A stretch of DNA of 53,737 nt from Pelatocladus maniniholoensis HA4357-MV3 (GCA_019359115.1 JAHHHW010000100.1:1-53737); one strand, 5' to 3'; positions 38,846 to 48,325 are shown, counted from the first letter of the stretch. Numbers and translations are program-made. Notes: generated by a model not told the origin, from the letters alone.

Positions 38846-39097
38846 AATTTACAAGTCGCAAAAGCTAGTTTACAAGTCGCAAAAGCTAGTTCACGAGTCG
38901 CAAAAGCTAATTTACAAGTCACAAAAGCTAGTTTACAAGTCGCAAAAGCTAGTTCACGAGTCACAAAAGCTAGTTTACAAGTCGCAAAAGCTAGTTCACG
39001 AGTCACAAAAGCTAGTTCACGAGTCACAAAAGCTAGTTCACGAATCACAAAAGTTAATTTGCGACTCGCAAAAGTTAGTTTACGAATCACAAAAGTT
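38846..39097. repeat. 21-bp tandem array, 12 units
   Basis: Units of 21 bp like TTTACAAGTCGCAAAAGCTA plus G repeat 12 times with variants (TTCACGAGTCAC..., TTTGCGACTCGC...). Each unit is three 7-mers. Because 21 is a multiple of three and stop codons are absent, both strands stay open for 93 codons with 7-residue periods (LQVAKAS / TRELAFV). I do not regard either as a gene. It lies between the SDR gene and the TAXI gene (convergent). Confidence 0.92.
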
Positions 39098-39153
39098 AGT
39101 TAATAAATTGAATTTTTATAGCCCACTTACTTATATCAACTCCGAATTTTCGC

Positions 39154-40713
39154 TTAATTTGAAATATTTTGCTTTTTACTTTCAGGATTAGAATGAGCTG
39201 GAGAAGACTTTGGTGCTAAAGTCATCAGCGAAATTAAGGTTAAATTCATCAGTTCTATATAAGCTTCAATATCAACTTGATCTGACAACAACATATCTCG
39301 ATATTGTTGCTTAAGTTGCTTCAGCTTTTGTAATGCTGCTTCTGGATCAGTCTGTAAGCTTGCCTGCCATTCATCTAATAATAAAAGCGTATCCATGACA
39401 AACTTTTTGCGCTGATGTTCTATCAGAGTACGACACTGGTCGGCAAAAGTTTGGGTTTTGTGACGCAGTTGTTCGTAGACTTCTGTTGACACTACACCCT
39501 CAATAAATGTGAGCCGATTCTCCTGGCTTAAGTTTTCAAGACTTTCCAATGCTTGCTGTGGATGATCTGGTAACAGTGACTTAAGTTCAATAATTCGGTT
39601 ATTGGTCGTCGTCATAATCTTCTTGGACTTTTGTCTGTGCCACTGTCGTAACATTAACCCTAGCACACTGGTTGTTCCCAAAATGAAAACTCCAGCCTGT
39701 AAGTCGTTGTTGTTTTCCCAGTAACGAATGATCACCATCCGAGGATCACCCTGATTAAACACCGCTTCTGCTGCTGGATGAATATAAAAAAGCTCTTTTC
39801 GCATTAATTCTTCTGCTTTTGAGCTTTGTAGTTCTGGATAGAATTGGGAATAAGTACGAGCGGTGGAAAGAATCGACCAAGTAACTAGACCTACTATTTG
39901 CCGATTCATGTTAGGGCGAGTGATTAAAACGGTTGCAGTTGAGAGAGTTGGTAATTTTCGATTTGGAATTGGTGGACGCGACACATAAGTACCAACAGGT
40001 AGAGTTGCACTTTCGTAGGAACTGGGATCTAATACTGTTAAGTTGTTTATTAATGCAGTTCGTATAGGAAGTAAATTCATATCGGAGTTTTTCACAAATA
40101 TTTGCCTCAGCTTTTCATTTGCACCCAAACTTCCTACATAAATAACTGCATCTAATTGTCGAGATTTTAATTTCTTAAATGCTTCGTCAAAACTAGAATT
40201 ATCTTTTTGAATATTCAGCTTGTCTGCTTGGATTAATTGTTTAGTTGTAAACAGAATTCCACTCCCAGGATTACCAACAGCAACTCGCTTTCCTTGAAGA
40301 TCGTCGAATGTTTTAATCCCAGAGTTTTTCCGAACAATAATGTGAACATATTCTTTTGCCAAAATTGCCACTGCTTTGACTTTTCCTGATCGCATAGCTT
40401 CGTTGGCGACATCCAACTGCGCGATCGCAAAATCGACTTGATGATTTAGCAATCGCTGGATGTTTTCCTGGGAACCTTGAGAATCGAAATTCCGAACACT
40501 GACTCCAACTGTTGTGTTGGTAGAGTAGTTAATTTGTTCACCTAAGCGATGGTAGTAACTACCGACAGTACCTGTGGAGAGAGTCACGCTATTTGGCTTT
40601 TGATTACAACCGCCCAAAATTGATAATAGAACTCCTCCTGCTAAACCACTCAACAGAAGGAAAATATTTTGTGGTTGGTAGATTAAGCTAAGACACTTGT
40701 ATGGAAGTTTCAC
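39154..40713 (-). CDS. TAXI-family TRAP-type solute-binding lipoprotein with C-terminal membrane and cytoplasmic region
   Basis: It binds an unknown solute on the periplasmic side. It has 519 residues. The N-terminal lipobox-like LGGC (Cys36) follows a hydrophobic segment. The TAXI domain (about 40-320) has LSTGTVGSYYHRLGEQIN, GIKTFDDLQGKRVAVGNPGSG and YVGSLGANEKL. A membrane span (about 340-358) follows, then a charged helical tail (about 365-505) with RIIELKSLLPDHPQQALESLENL and EWQASLQTDPEAALQKLKQL. There is no DctQ/M-type permease gene next to it. The tail could make this a sensor rather than a transporter part (inference). Confidence 0.85.
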   Translation of the reverse strand: MKLPYKCLSLIYQPQNIFLLLSGLAGGVLLSILGGCNQKPNSVTLSTGTVGSYYHRLGEQINYSTNTTVGVSVRNFDSQGSQENIQRLLNHQVDFAIAQLDVANEAMRSGKVKAVAILAKEYVHIIVRKNSGIKTFDDLQGKRVAVGNPGSGILFTTKQLIQADKLNIQKDNSSFDEAFKKLKSRQLDAVIYVGSLGANEKLRQIFVKNSDMNLLPIRTALINNLTVLDPSSYESATLPVGTYVSRPPIPNRKLPTLSTATVLITRPNMNRQIVGLVTWSILSTARTYSQFYPELQSSKAEELMRKELFYIHPAAEAVFNQGDPRMVIIRYWENNNDLQAGVFILGTTSVLGLMLRQWHRQKSKKIMTTTNNRIIELKSLLPDHPQQALESLENLSQENRLTFIEGVVSTEVYEQLRHKTQTFADQCRTLIEHQRKKFVMDTLLLLDEWQASLQTDPEAALQKLKQLKQQYRDMLLSDQVDIEAYIELMNLTLISLMTLAPKSSPAHSNPESKKQNISN

Positions 40714-41377
40714 TAATTTATCTGTCCACTTTCGCCTGCCGGATGGTGCGATCGCTTGACTTTTAAGACAATCGCTACAAAGTTAAGATTTTGTGAATAA
40801 ATACTCTCTAAATATTGTCACATAGGTGGCGATCACTATTTTTGTGCCTATGTGCTTGAAAATTAGGGATTCTTCTAAAGGAGAGGCGATTAACTTCGCA
40901 GCAAACCCATGATCCATCTGTGTTAGTTCAATTTTTTATCCCCTTGTTGTGGCGATCGCTTGTGGGGATCTGTATCTTTCGATTTTCACAAAATTACGTG
41001 AAAAATCTAAATATACTACTCTTATCGTACTATTTTATACTTAATTTATAAATAATCAGGTATAATGCCTTAGAATAAATTAATTTATTTTGCAGTAATC
41101 AATTTTACTTAAAAAGAATTTTAATACATAAATTAAACATTATAAATTTAAAACGATAAGATATGTAAAAAATTAATTTTTCTTAAATCAATCATTTAAG
41201 AAAAAAGCACCGAACATACTAACAGTGATAAAAAATCACCCAACTTCAACAACGCTGCCCTAAAAAGGTGTGTGGATTGTAAAATGTAAGTCTTCAAGAC
41301 TTATAAACGATCAAGCATTATTAGTAATTAGCTTTCTATTAGTAAAGCCAGACCAACTATAATTCAGCATTAAATAC
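40714..41377. other. 660-bp AT-rich region upstream of kdp
   Basis: A divergent gap expected to hold the kdp promoter. It contains a hairpin CACATAGG...CCTATGTG (40819-40854) and the near-palindrome TAAGTCTTCAAGACTTA (41287-41303), 75 bases before the kdpA start. Either might be a regulator site, but no known operator is matched. Confidence 0.5.
41287..41303. promoter_or_regulatory. Near-perfect palindrome upstream of kdpA
   Basis: TAAGTCTT-C-AAGACTTA is an 8-bp inverted repeat around one base in the kdpA leader. It is a candidate operator or hairpin. No matching regulator is known to me. Confidence 0.35.
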
Positions 41378-43063
41378 ATGACACAGGGTTTTTTGCAAAT
41401 AGGGTTAACGCTCTGTATTTTAATAGTAATCACTCCATTTTTTGGAAGATACATAGCTCGTGTCTTCTTGGGTGAAAGCACTATGTTTGACTCCGTATTC
41501 AACCCGGTTGAGCGAATTATTTATATACTGGGAGGTGTACGTAGCAAACAAGACATGACAGGTGGACAGTACATCCGCGCGGTGTTATTCAGCAATTTGC
41601 TCATGGGTGTTGCTGTCTACTTGATTTTAAATTTTCAGGGAATTTTGCCGTTGAATCCCATGAACTTGAAATCACTGCGCTGGGATCTAGCACTACACAC
41701 AACAATTTCATTTCTGACAAATACTGACCAGCAACACTACATTCCTGAGACAACTTTAAGTTACTTTAGTCAAACAGCAGCTTTAGGTTTTTTGATGTTT
41801 ACTTCGGCTGCAACTGGATTAGCTGTAGGTATTACCTTTATTCGTGGATTAACAGGTAGACCACTGGGGAACTTTTACGTAGATTTAGTTCGTGCTATTA
41901 CACGGATATTGTTACCAATATCTTTGATTGGTGCGATCGCTTTAATTATCTCAGGGACACCACAAACATTACTTCCAGCTCAAGCTGTCACCACCCTCGA
42001 CGGCTTTAGTCAGTATATAGCTAGAGGCCCAGTAGCTTCTTTTGAAATGATTAAACTGTTGGGTGAAAACGGCGGTGGTTTTTTTGCTGCTAACTCTGCT
42101 CATCCATTTGAAAATCCTAATGGTGCTTCTAATTTAATAGAGATGATCGCCATGCTATGTATCCCAATGGCTTTGATTTACACCTATGGATTATTTGCTA
42201 ACAACATCAAACAGGCTTGGTTGCTGTTTTGGATGATGTTTGCAATTTTTGTAGTTTTGGTAGCTGTCACAGCAACTAGCGAATATCAGGGTAATACTTT
42301 GATCAACGGCACTTTGGGATATGAAATACCAAATCTCGAAGGAAAAGAAGTCCGCTTTGGTTCAATCCTGACTGCATTTTGGGCGATCGCGACCACAAGT
42401 ACAATGACTGGTGCTGTTAATGGAATGCATGATTCTCTCATGCCCACAGGAAGTTTTGCCACTCTATTAAATATGTTCTTACAAATTATTTGGGGTGGTC
42501 AGGGAACAGGAACCGCTTATCTATTTATCTATTTAATTTTGACTGTCTTCTTAACAGGGTTGATGGTGGGACGTACACCAGAGTTTTTGGGGCGAAAAAT
42601 TGAGAAGCGAGAAATTGTCCTCGCCAGCGTAGTTTTATTAATTCACCCAATCGCGGTTTTAATTCCAAGTGCAATTACCTTATACTTTCCAGAAACATTA
42701 GCTGGGATTAGCAATCCTAGTTTTCATGGTGTCTCCCAAGTTGTTTATGAGTACACCTCAGCCAGCGCCAATAATGGATCTGGCTTTGAAGGTTTAGCAG
42801 ATAATAGCTTGTGGTGGAATCTGAGTACCATTTTCAGCTTAGTATTGGGGCGCTATGTTCCGATTATTGCCATTCTGCTGTTAGCCGATAGTATGACTCG
42901 CAAACAACCAGTACCAACAACACCAGGTACTTTAAGAACCGACACTCTGCTATTTACCAGTGTCACCGCCGGAGTAATTTTAATTTTAGGAGTACTGACT
43001 TTTTTCCCAGTTTTAGCCTTGGGTCCCATCGCCGAAGGATTTAAAATCGCCTCTGGTAAATAG
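41378..43063 (+). CDS. kdpA: Potassium-transporting ATPase subunit KdpA
   Basis: The K+ channel-like subunit of the KdpFABC high-affinity potassium pump in the plasma membrane. It has 561 residues with about ten spans. Visible family blocks: [41 protein letters not shown] (selectivity filter region), [15 protein letters not shown] and [15 protein letters not shown]. These Gly-rich filters are intact. First gene of kdpA-kdpB-kdpG/F-kdpC-kdpD, all in the same direction. Confidence 0.97.
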   Translation: MTQGFLQIGLTLCILIVITPFFGRYIARVFLGESTMFDSVFNPVERIIYILGGVRSKQDMTGGQYIRAVLFSNLLMGVAVYLILNFQGILPLNPMNLKSLRWDLALHTTISFLTNTDQQHYIPETTLSYFSQTAALGFLMFTSAATGLAVGITFIRGLTGRPLGNFYVDLVRAITRILLPISLIGAIALIISGTPQTLLPAQAVTTLDGFSQYIARGPVASFEMIKLLGENGGGFFAANSAHPFENPNGASNLIEMIAMLCIPMALIYTYGLFANNIKQAWLLFWMMFAIFVVLVAVTATSEYQGNTLINGTLGYEIPNLEGKEVRFGSILTAFWAIATTSTMTGAVNGMHDSLMPTGSFATLLNMFLQIIWGGQGTGTAYLFIYLILTVFLTGLMVGRTPEFLGRKIEKREIVLASVVLLIHPIAVLIPSAITLYFPETLAGISNPSFHGVSQVVYEYTSASANNGSGFEGLADNSLWWNLSTIFSLVLGRYVPIIAILLLADSMTRKQPVPTTPGTLRTDTLLFTSVTAGVILILGVLTFFPVLALGPIAEGFKIASGK

Positions 43064-43159
43064 AATCAGTTATCAGTTATCAGTTAACAGTAACCAGTTT
43101 AATTTGATAACTGTGTTAACTGTTAACTGATTTATACCCATCCCCGCTCCCCAATATAT
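43064..43159. repeat. CAGTTATCAGTTAACAG short repeats
   Basis: AGTTATC and AGTTAAC 7-mers at 43068-43095 are partly mirrored by GTTAACTGTTAACTGAT further right. They can fold back between kdpA and kdpB. Related strings lie at 45780-45811, before kdpC. Confidence 0.55.
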
Positions 43160-45271
43160 ATGAATCCAGCTGCAACTACCCCTAAACCTCCCAAACCTGG
43201 ACGTTATCGTGCGAGCGATCGCCGTCATAAACGCAAACAGTCACGGATAAATACCAAAGGTATTTATTTGAGGGCGATAAAAGATGCTTTTGTGAAGCTC
43301 AATCCTCAACAAGCAGTGAAAAACCCAGTGATGTTTTTAGTCTGGGTTGGGACACTGATCACTCTTGCGGTGACAATTGAGCCTGATTTGTTTGGCCCAG
43401 TTACCGAGAAAAATCCCCGATTATTCAACGGGATCATCACGGCGATTTTATTCTTCACCGTTTGGTTTGCTAATTTTGCCGAAGCAATTGCTGAAGGTAG
43501 AGGTAAAGCCCAAGCTGACGCCCTGCGTTCAACTAAGTCAGAAACGATCGCCAAAAAACTTTTTGCCGATGGCGCAATTACGGAGGTTTCTTCCACTAGC
43601 TTGCAAAAAGGTGATACTGTCTACGTTGTTGCTGGTGACACAATTCCCGCAGACGGTGAAGTTGTTATGGGTACTGCGAGTGTCGATGAATCAGCAATTA
43701 CTGGCGAATCTGCTCCGGTATTAAAAGAACCTGGTTCTGATATTGCTAGTTCTGTCACTGGTGGGACGCGGATTATCTCTGATGAACTAATTATCCGCAT
43801 AACTGCTGAACCAGGCAAAGGTTTTATTGACCGGATGATTGCTTTAGTAGAAGGAGCAGAACGGAGGAAAACACCCAATGAAATTGCCCTGACGGTATTA
43901 CTTGCTGTTCTCAGTTTAGTATTTCTGTTTGTAGTAGCAACTGTGCCGTTCATTGCTCACTATGTGCAAATTCAAGTCAGTGTGGCAATTTTAGTCGCGC
44001 TGTTGGTAGCATTGATCCCCACGACTATCGGTGGGTTACTCAGTGCGATCGGGATTGCTGGGATGGATAGGGTTGCTCAGTTTAACGTGATTGCTACCTC
44101 TGGACGAGCTGTGGAAGCATGTGGTGATGTTAATACACTACTTCTCGATAAAACAGGCACAATTACTTTAGGCAATCGTTTAGCAGAAGGGTTAATTCCT
44201 GTCAATGGTCACTCAATGGAACAAATTGCTTATGTGGCTTTGGCAGCGAGTATATTTGATGAAACTCCAGAGGGGAAATCTATATTTAGACTGGCGGAAA
44301 AATTAGGAGCAAAAATTGATTTCAACCCGGAAAAAGCCGAAGCAGTAGAATTTTCCGCTAGAACTCGCATGAGTGGCACAAATTTACCCAATGGCAAAGA
44401 GGCGCGTAAAGGTGCGGTAAATGCAATTAAAGGATTTGTGCGTACACACAACAGTCAACAAGATATACCAGATCTAGATGCTGCCTACGAAATGGTTTCC
44501 CAGCAAGGCGGGACACCACTAGCAGTGTGCTTGGATGGGGATATCTATGGCGTGATTTATCTCAAAGATATAGTTAAGCCAGGGATACGCGATCGCTTTG
44601 ATCAATTGCGACGCATGGGAGTACGTACCGTTATGTTAACGGGCGACAATCACATTACTGCTTCTGTCATTGCCAAAGAAGCGGGAGTCGATGACTTTAT
44701 TGCCGAAGCAACCCCAGAAGATAAAATCTCTGTAATTCAAAGAGAACAGGAAAAAGGCAAAATAGTAGCAATGACCGGAGACGGTACAAACGATGCACCA
44801 GCCCTAGCTCAAGCTAACGTCGGAGTAGCAATGAATACAGGTACTCAAGCTGCTAAAGAAGCAGCAAACATGGTGGATTTAGATTCTGATCCGACAAAGC
44901 TCATCGATATAGTTGGCATTGGGAAACAATTGTTAATTACTAGAGGAGCATTAACAACATTTTCGATCGCCAATGATATCGCTAAGTATTTTGCAATTAT
45001 TCCAGTATTATTTGCTTCTGCCAACCTACAAAGTTTAAATATCATGAAGCTAACCAGCACAAATTCTGCTGTGCTGTCAGCGCTCATTTACAATGCATTA
45101 ATTATTCCTGTTTTAATTCCTTTAGCACTCAAGGGTGTAAAGTTTCGACCTTTAACTTCTAATAAATTATTACAACGCAATATATTTATTTATGGCTTGG
45201 GTGGTGTAATTGCACCTTTTATTGCGATTAAATTAATTGATTTAATCATTACGGCTATAGGGTTGGCGTAG
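43160..45271 (+). CDS. kdpB: Potassium-transporting P-type ATPase subunit KdpB
   Basis: The ATP-hydrolysing subunit of the K+ pump. It has 703 residues, slightly long because of a basic N-terminal extension (about 1-45). The phosphorylation motif DKTGTIT (Asp330), TGES actuator motif (AITGESAPV), MLTGDN, and hinge [14 protein letters not shown] are all present. The conserved [20 protein letters not shown] and the kdp-type membrane region follow. All catalytic residues are kept. Confidence 0.97.
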   Translation: MNPAATTPKPPKPGRYRASDRRHKRKQSRINTKGIYLRAIKDAFVKLNPQQAVKNPVMFLVWVGTLITLAVTIEPDLFGPVTEKNPRLFNGIITAILFFTVWFANFAEAIAEGRGKAQADALRSTKSETIAKKLFADGAITEVSSTSLQKGDTVYVVAGDTIPADGEVVMGTASVDESAITGESAPVLKEPGSDIASSVTGGTRIISDELIIRITAEPGKGFIDRMIALVEGAERRKTPNEIALTVLLAVLSLVFLFVVATVPFIAHYVQIQVSVAILVALLVALIPTTIGGLLSAIGIAGMDRVAQFNVIATSGRAVEACGDVNTLLLDKTGTITLGNRLAEGLIPVNGHSMEQIAYVALAASIFDETPEGKSIFRLAEKLGAKIDFNPEKAEAVEFSARTRMSGTNLPNGKEARKGAVNAIKGFVRTHNSQQDIPDLDAAYEMVSQQGGTPLAVCLDGDIYGVIYLKDIVKPGIRDRFDQLRRMGVRTVMLTGDNHITASVIAKEAGVDDFIAEATPEDKISVIQREQEKGKIVAMTGDGTNDAPALAQANVGVAMNTGTQAAKEAANMVDLDSDPTKLIDIVGIGKQLLITRGALTTFSIANDIAKYFAIIPVLFASANLQSLNIMKLTSTNSAVLSALIYNALIIPVLIPLALKGVKFRPLTSNKLLQRNIFIYGLGGVIAPFIAIKLIDLIITAIGLA

Positions 45272-45349
45272 GAAGAGATTGGGGAAACGGGATTGGGAAT
45301 AGATTATATATTTTATTTTTGATTTATATATTTAGAGGTGAAAAAATAA

Positions 45350-45628
45350 ATGAAGATAAATAGAAAAATTAATTTATTTAATAAGTTTTTATCGACAGAT
45401 ATAGTAGAGTCCATTTCTTTTATTTGGTCACAATGGTACCAACAAAAATTACCACTAATAATTTTGATTGCTTTGTGTCTCAATATGGTAATTGCTCCAG
45501 TTGTTTATGCGGCTGCTGATGGTGTTTTAGAACGTCGTTCAGCTTGGGCAATTGGGATTTTAGGTTTTATAACATTGGCACTGATAGTTTATTTATTTTT
45601 TGTTGTTTTTCAACCAGAACGCTTTTAA
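45350..45628 (+). CDS. kdpG: Small membrane protein between kdpB and kdpC (KdpG/KdpF-like)
   Basis: A 92-residue protein with two predicted membrane spans (about 34-53 and 68-86). The last 25 residues, ILGFITLALIVYLFFVVFQP, resemble KdpF, the small stabilising peptide of the pump. The N-terminal part is extra. Its position between kdpB and kdpC corresponds to kdpG of Anabaena kdpABGCD operons. Ribosome site AGAGGTG lies ahead of the ATG. Whether it replaces KdpF is an inference. Confidence 0.8.
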   Translation: MKINRKINLFNKFLSTDIVESISFIWSQWYQQKLPLIILIALCLNMVIAPVVYAAADGVLERRSAWAIGILGFITLALIVYLFFVVFQPERF

Positions 45629-45631
45629 CAG

Positions 45632-45778
45632 GGGAGCATCCCAATTTTTTCAATATACCGCTAACGGTTTAAACCGTTAGCTAATAGCACAAGTCGTCTG
45701 AAGACGACTCAAATAAATCAAGCTATGAGACTGCGATTTCAATCGCAGGCGGGTTTTTTGAACATTTGGGATGCTCCC
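45632..45778. mobile_element. MITE-like element with GGGAGCATCCCAA ends
   Basis: GGGAGCATCCCAA (45632-45644) and TTGGGATGCTCCC (45766-45778) are perfect 13-bp inverted ends, 147 bp in total. The double-palindrome repeat at 45655-45709 is nested inside, and a hairpin TGCGATTTCAATCGCA (45732-45747) lies to its right. The element separates kdpG and kdpC. Confidence 0.8.
45655..45709 (+). repeat. Double-palindrome repeat, copy 2
   Basis: ATACCG, then CTAACGGTTTAAACCGTTAG (45661-45680), CTAATAGCAC and the hairpin AAGTCGTC-TGAA-GACGACT. It is the reverse-orientation counterpart of 24615-24670, identical except that the hairpin loop is flipped. Confidence 0.85.
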
Positions 45779-45870
45779 TTTAACAGTTATCAGTTATCAG
45801 TTAACAGTTATCAGACTAATTAATTAAGAAAGTAATCACCAATTACCAATTACCAATTGACTTACTTGTT

Positions 45871-46473
45871 ATGTTTATTATTCGAGAAATTATCAGAGCA
45901 ATTCGGATCACTATATTATTGTGGTTGGTGACAGCCGTTATTTATCCTGTTGCAGTTTTAGGAGTTGGTCAAGCTTTTTTTAAAGAGAAAGCAGACGGTA
46001 CTATTATGCAAAATATCCAAGGAGAAGCTATTGGATCAGCTTTGATTGGTCAACAGTTCCGATCAGAACGCTATTTTCAAGGTCGTCCCAGTGCTGTCAG
46101 ATATAGTCAAGGAAAATTAGGTAGATCGACTGGTGTATCAGGTGCAAGCAACTTTGCTCCCAGCAATCCAGACTTACTTCAGCGTGTGGTTGAGAAGTCT
46201 AATGAACTTAACGATGAGAATATTCAACCTTTCGCTGACATTATTTATACTTCTGGTTCTGGTTTAGATCCACATATTTCTGTCAGAACAGCACAAGAAC
46301 AGCTAGAAAGAGTAGCTCGTGCGCGTAATCTTACCAGAGAAGAAATAGTGCCATTTATCAAACAATATACAGAAGGGAGATTTTTAGGTATTTTCGGCGA
46401 ACCTGGAGTGAATATCTTGAAATTAAATTACGCCCTCGACCTCCAAGAAATTAACCGTAGGCAAAACCAATAA
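45871..46473 (+). CDS. kdpC: Potassium-transporting ATPase subunit KdpC
   Basis: A single-span subunit that helps assemble or activate KdpB. It has 200 residues: membrane segment about 9-33 (ITILLWLVTAVIYPVAVLGVGQ), then the periplasmic domain with GSALIGQQFRSERYFQGRPSA, SNFAPSNPDLLQRV, YTSGSGLDPHIS and the end GEPGVNILKLNYALD. All usual KdpC motifs are present. It is the fourth gene of the operon. Confidence 0.96.
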   Translation: MFIIREIIRAIRITILLWLVTAVIYPVAVLGVGQAFFKEKADGTIMQNIQGEAIGSALIGQQFRSERYFQGRPSAVRYSQGKLGRSTGVSGASNFAPSNPDLLQRVVEKSNELNDENIQPFADIIYTSGSGLDPHISVRTAQEQLERVARARNLTREEIVPFIKQYTEGRFLGIFGEPGVNILKLNYALDLQEINRRQNQ

Positions 46474-46561
46474 TATTGTTGATCATTGGTCAATTGTCAA
46501 TGCTCAAGAGTCAATTATGTTTATTCTCCCCCTTTCCCCGATCCCCGATCCCCATTACCCC

Positions 46562-46676
46562 CAATACTGCTCGGTTAAGGATTTGTCGTCGTAATTTTGG
46601 GCATGTAGAGACGTTGCAGTGCAACGTCTCTACAGGTTTTAAATGTCAATCGATTTGTCTTATCCGAGCAGTATTG
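46562..46676 (+). mobile_element. MITE, CAATAC family, with 10-bp target duplication
   Basis: The 115-bp element has perfect 13-bp ends CAATACTGCTCGG (46562-46574) and CCGAGCAGTATTG (46664-46676). It is flanked by CCATTACCCC on both sides (46552-46561 and 46677-46686), a clear target duplication. The centre is the palindrome GTAGAGACGTTGCAGTGCAA... at 46606-46633. It sits in a C-rich repeat between kdpC and kdpD. It is the best-preserved of four copies. Confidence 0.92.
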
Positions 46677-46728
46677 CCATTACCCCTTATCCCCTCCAGG
46701 GGCCTCACCTTCCCCGATCCCCTTCCCC

Positions 46729-47856
46729 ATGTATCCAGCGCGTCGTGGTAAACATAAAATTTTTATTGGTATGGCTCCTGGTGTAGGTAAAACTTACCGG
46801 ATGCTAGAAGAAGGTCATGCGCTTAAAGAAGAAGGGATTGATGTTGTGGTTGGGTTGTTGGAAACCCACGAACGTAAAGAAACAGCACAGATGGCTGAGG
46901 GATTGGAAATATTACCCCGTAAACAAATTCCACGGGGTAATTTGATGTTGACAGAGATGGACACCGACGCAATTTTGGTGCGATCGCCTCAATTAGTATT
47001 AATCGATGAACTCGCTCATACCAATGTCCCCGGTTCACCCCACGAAAAACGTTACCAAGATGTAGAAATTGTTTTGCAAAATGGTATTGATGTTTACTCG
47101 ACAATGAATATTCAACATCTGGAGAGCCTCAATGATTTAGTAGCAAGAATTACTGGCGTCGTAGTCCGGGAACGAGTTCCTGACAAAGTTTTAGATGACG
47201 CTAATGAAGTTGTGGTAATAGATGTTACGCCAGAAACATTGCAGGAGCGGTTGCTAGAAGGCAAAATCTACGCATCACAAAAAATCCAACAAGCACTTGA
47301 TAACTTTTTCCAACGTCGCAACCTAGTAGCTTTACGGGAATTAGCATTGCGAGAGATTGCAGACAACGTTGAAGAAGAAGCCAGAGAAATGAGTGCAGGA
47401 TTGACGAGTGGTGTGAATCCGCAAGGTCAATTCTGTAATATTCGAGAACGGGTATTAGTATGTATTTCCACATATCCTAATTCGTTGCAACTATTACGTC
47501 GGGGTGCGAGGATAGCTAATTATATGAATGCTCCTCTGTTTGCTTTATTTGTTGCTGATTCTGACCGCTTCCTCACGAAAGAAGAAAGCTTGCATATAGA
47601 TATTTGTGAAAAGCTGTGTAAGGAATTTGAAGGTAATTTTATACGTGTTCCTAGTAATGATATTGCTGAAGCGATCGCACAAGTAGCTGAGAAATACCAT
47701 ATTACTCAAATAGTTATTGGTGCTAGTCAGCGATCGCGTTGGCAAATTCTCCTCAAAGGTTCTCTGGCCCATAAACTACTGCGATCGCTGAAAAATACTG
47801 ATTTGCATATTATCGCTATAGATAAAAAAAATACAGTTCCAGAAAAACTATTGTAG
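46729..47856 (+). CDS. kdpD: Short KdpD: KdpD N-terminal domain plus universal-stress domain, no kinase
   Basis: A 375-residue version of the K+ sensor. The KdpD domain (about 5-213) has Walker A GMAPGVGKTYRM, Walker B VLIDELAHTNVPGS and DVYSTMNIQHLESLNDLV. A Usp-like domain (about 240-368) ends with VIGASQRSRWQILLKGSLAHKLL. The membrane spans and histidine kinase of E. coli KdpD are missing, and no kdpE is adjacent. This truncated form is known from Anabaena. How it signals is not settled; nucleotide binding looks intact. Confidence 0.93.
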   Translation: MYPARRGKHKIFIGMAPGVGKTYRMLEEGHALKEEGIDVVVGLLETHERKETAQMAEGLEILPRKQIPRGNLMLTEMDTDAILVRSPQLVLIDELAHTNVPGSPHEKRYQDVEIVLQNGIDVYSTMNIQHLESLNDLVARITGVVVRERVPDKVLDDANEVVVIDVTPETLQERLLEGKIYASQKIQQALDNFFQRRNLVALRELALREIADNVEEEAREMSAGLTSGVNPQGQFCNIRERVLVCISTYPNSLQLLRRGARIANYMNAPLFALFVADSDRFLTKEESLHIDICEKLCKEFEGNFIRVPSNDIAEAIAQVAEKYHITQIVIGASQRSRWQILLKGSLAHKLLRSLKNTDLHIIAIDKKNTVPEKLL

Positions 47857-47883
47857 TAGAAACGCGAAATTTCGCGTCTCTAC
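47856..47883. repeat. GTAGAGACG-family palindrome after kdpD
   Basis: 28 bases beginning GTAGAAACGCGAAA form a palindrome with one mismatch. The last base of the kdpD stop codon is its first base. As RNA it would be a strong 3'-end hairpin for the kdp transcript. Confidence 0.75.
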
Positions 47884-47911
47884 AAAGGATTAGTTTCTAA
47901 ACCCTTAGTCG

Positions 47912-48088
47912 GTATTCCTGATTAATGGTAGACCAATTAATACTAATGTCAACACCTATCATGGAGCCACTGATTTAAATAGCATTCCTGTAGAATCAAT
48001 TGACAGAATTGAATTATCAAGTGGTGCTGTCACCACTCTGTATGGTTCATCTGGTTTTACTTTTCGGATTGGTTTAACATCGAATTAG
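47912..48088 (+). pseudogene. Relic of a TonB-dependent receptor plug domain
   Basis: An open stretch of 58 codons reads VFLINGRPINTNVNTYHG, then TDLNSIPVESIDRIELSSG and VTTLYGSSG. This is the conserved plug region of outer-membrane TonB-dependent receptors. There is no start codon and nothing of the barrel remains. It is a fragment left from a lost siderophore- or substrate-receptor gene. Confidence 0.82.
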
Positions 48089-48195
48089 TTCATACTTATA
48101 CCAATTTTCTGTGAAGCTGCACATTATTTTGACCCCTCCCAACCTCCGACCCCCCTCAGAGGGGGGTTTTACCGCAGGCGGTGGGGTTCTTCATA
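48089..48195. other. Intergenic sequence with pyrimidine/purine-rich hairpin
   Basis: It contains ACCCCCCTCAGAGGGGGGTT (48149-48168), a strong short hairpin, between the TonB relic and the TA-flanked repeat. No gene. Confidence 0.45.
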
Positions 48196-48325
48196 TAGCA
48201 CTTCTCACTCGATTGCAATACAGTAGGAACCCCACCCCGGCTTTGCTGACGCAAAACCTCCCCTCCCCGCTTGCGCTTAGGGGATTAAGGGGTGGGGTAC
48301 GTATTGGACACAACCGAGAACTCTA
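48196..48325 (-). mobile_element. TA-flanked MITE-like repeat, copy 2
   Basis: The reverse complement of the element at 16654-16768. Its ends TAGCACTTCTCACTCG and CCGAGAACTCTA and the inner ATTAAGGGGTGGGG arms are conserved. About 15 extra bases with unrelated sequence in the centre (GGCTTTGCTGACGC) differ from copy 1. Confidence 0.72.

Noticed and set aside
38809-39103. 93-codon frames on both strands of the 21-bp array
   Set aside because: Same reason: a repeat artefact that is open on both strands.
40860-40935. Possible c-di-AMP (ydaO-type) riboswitch before kdpA
   Set aside because: A fragment GATTAACTTCGCAGC recalls the 3' end of that motif, but the 5' half and the conserved stems are absent, and it lies over 400 bases from the start.
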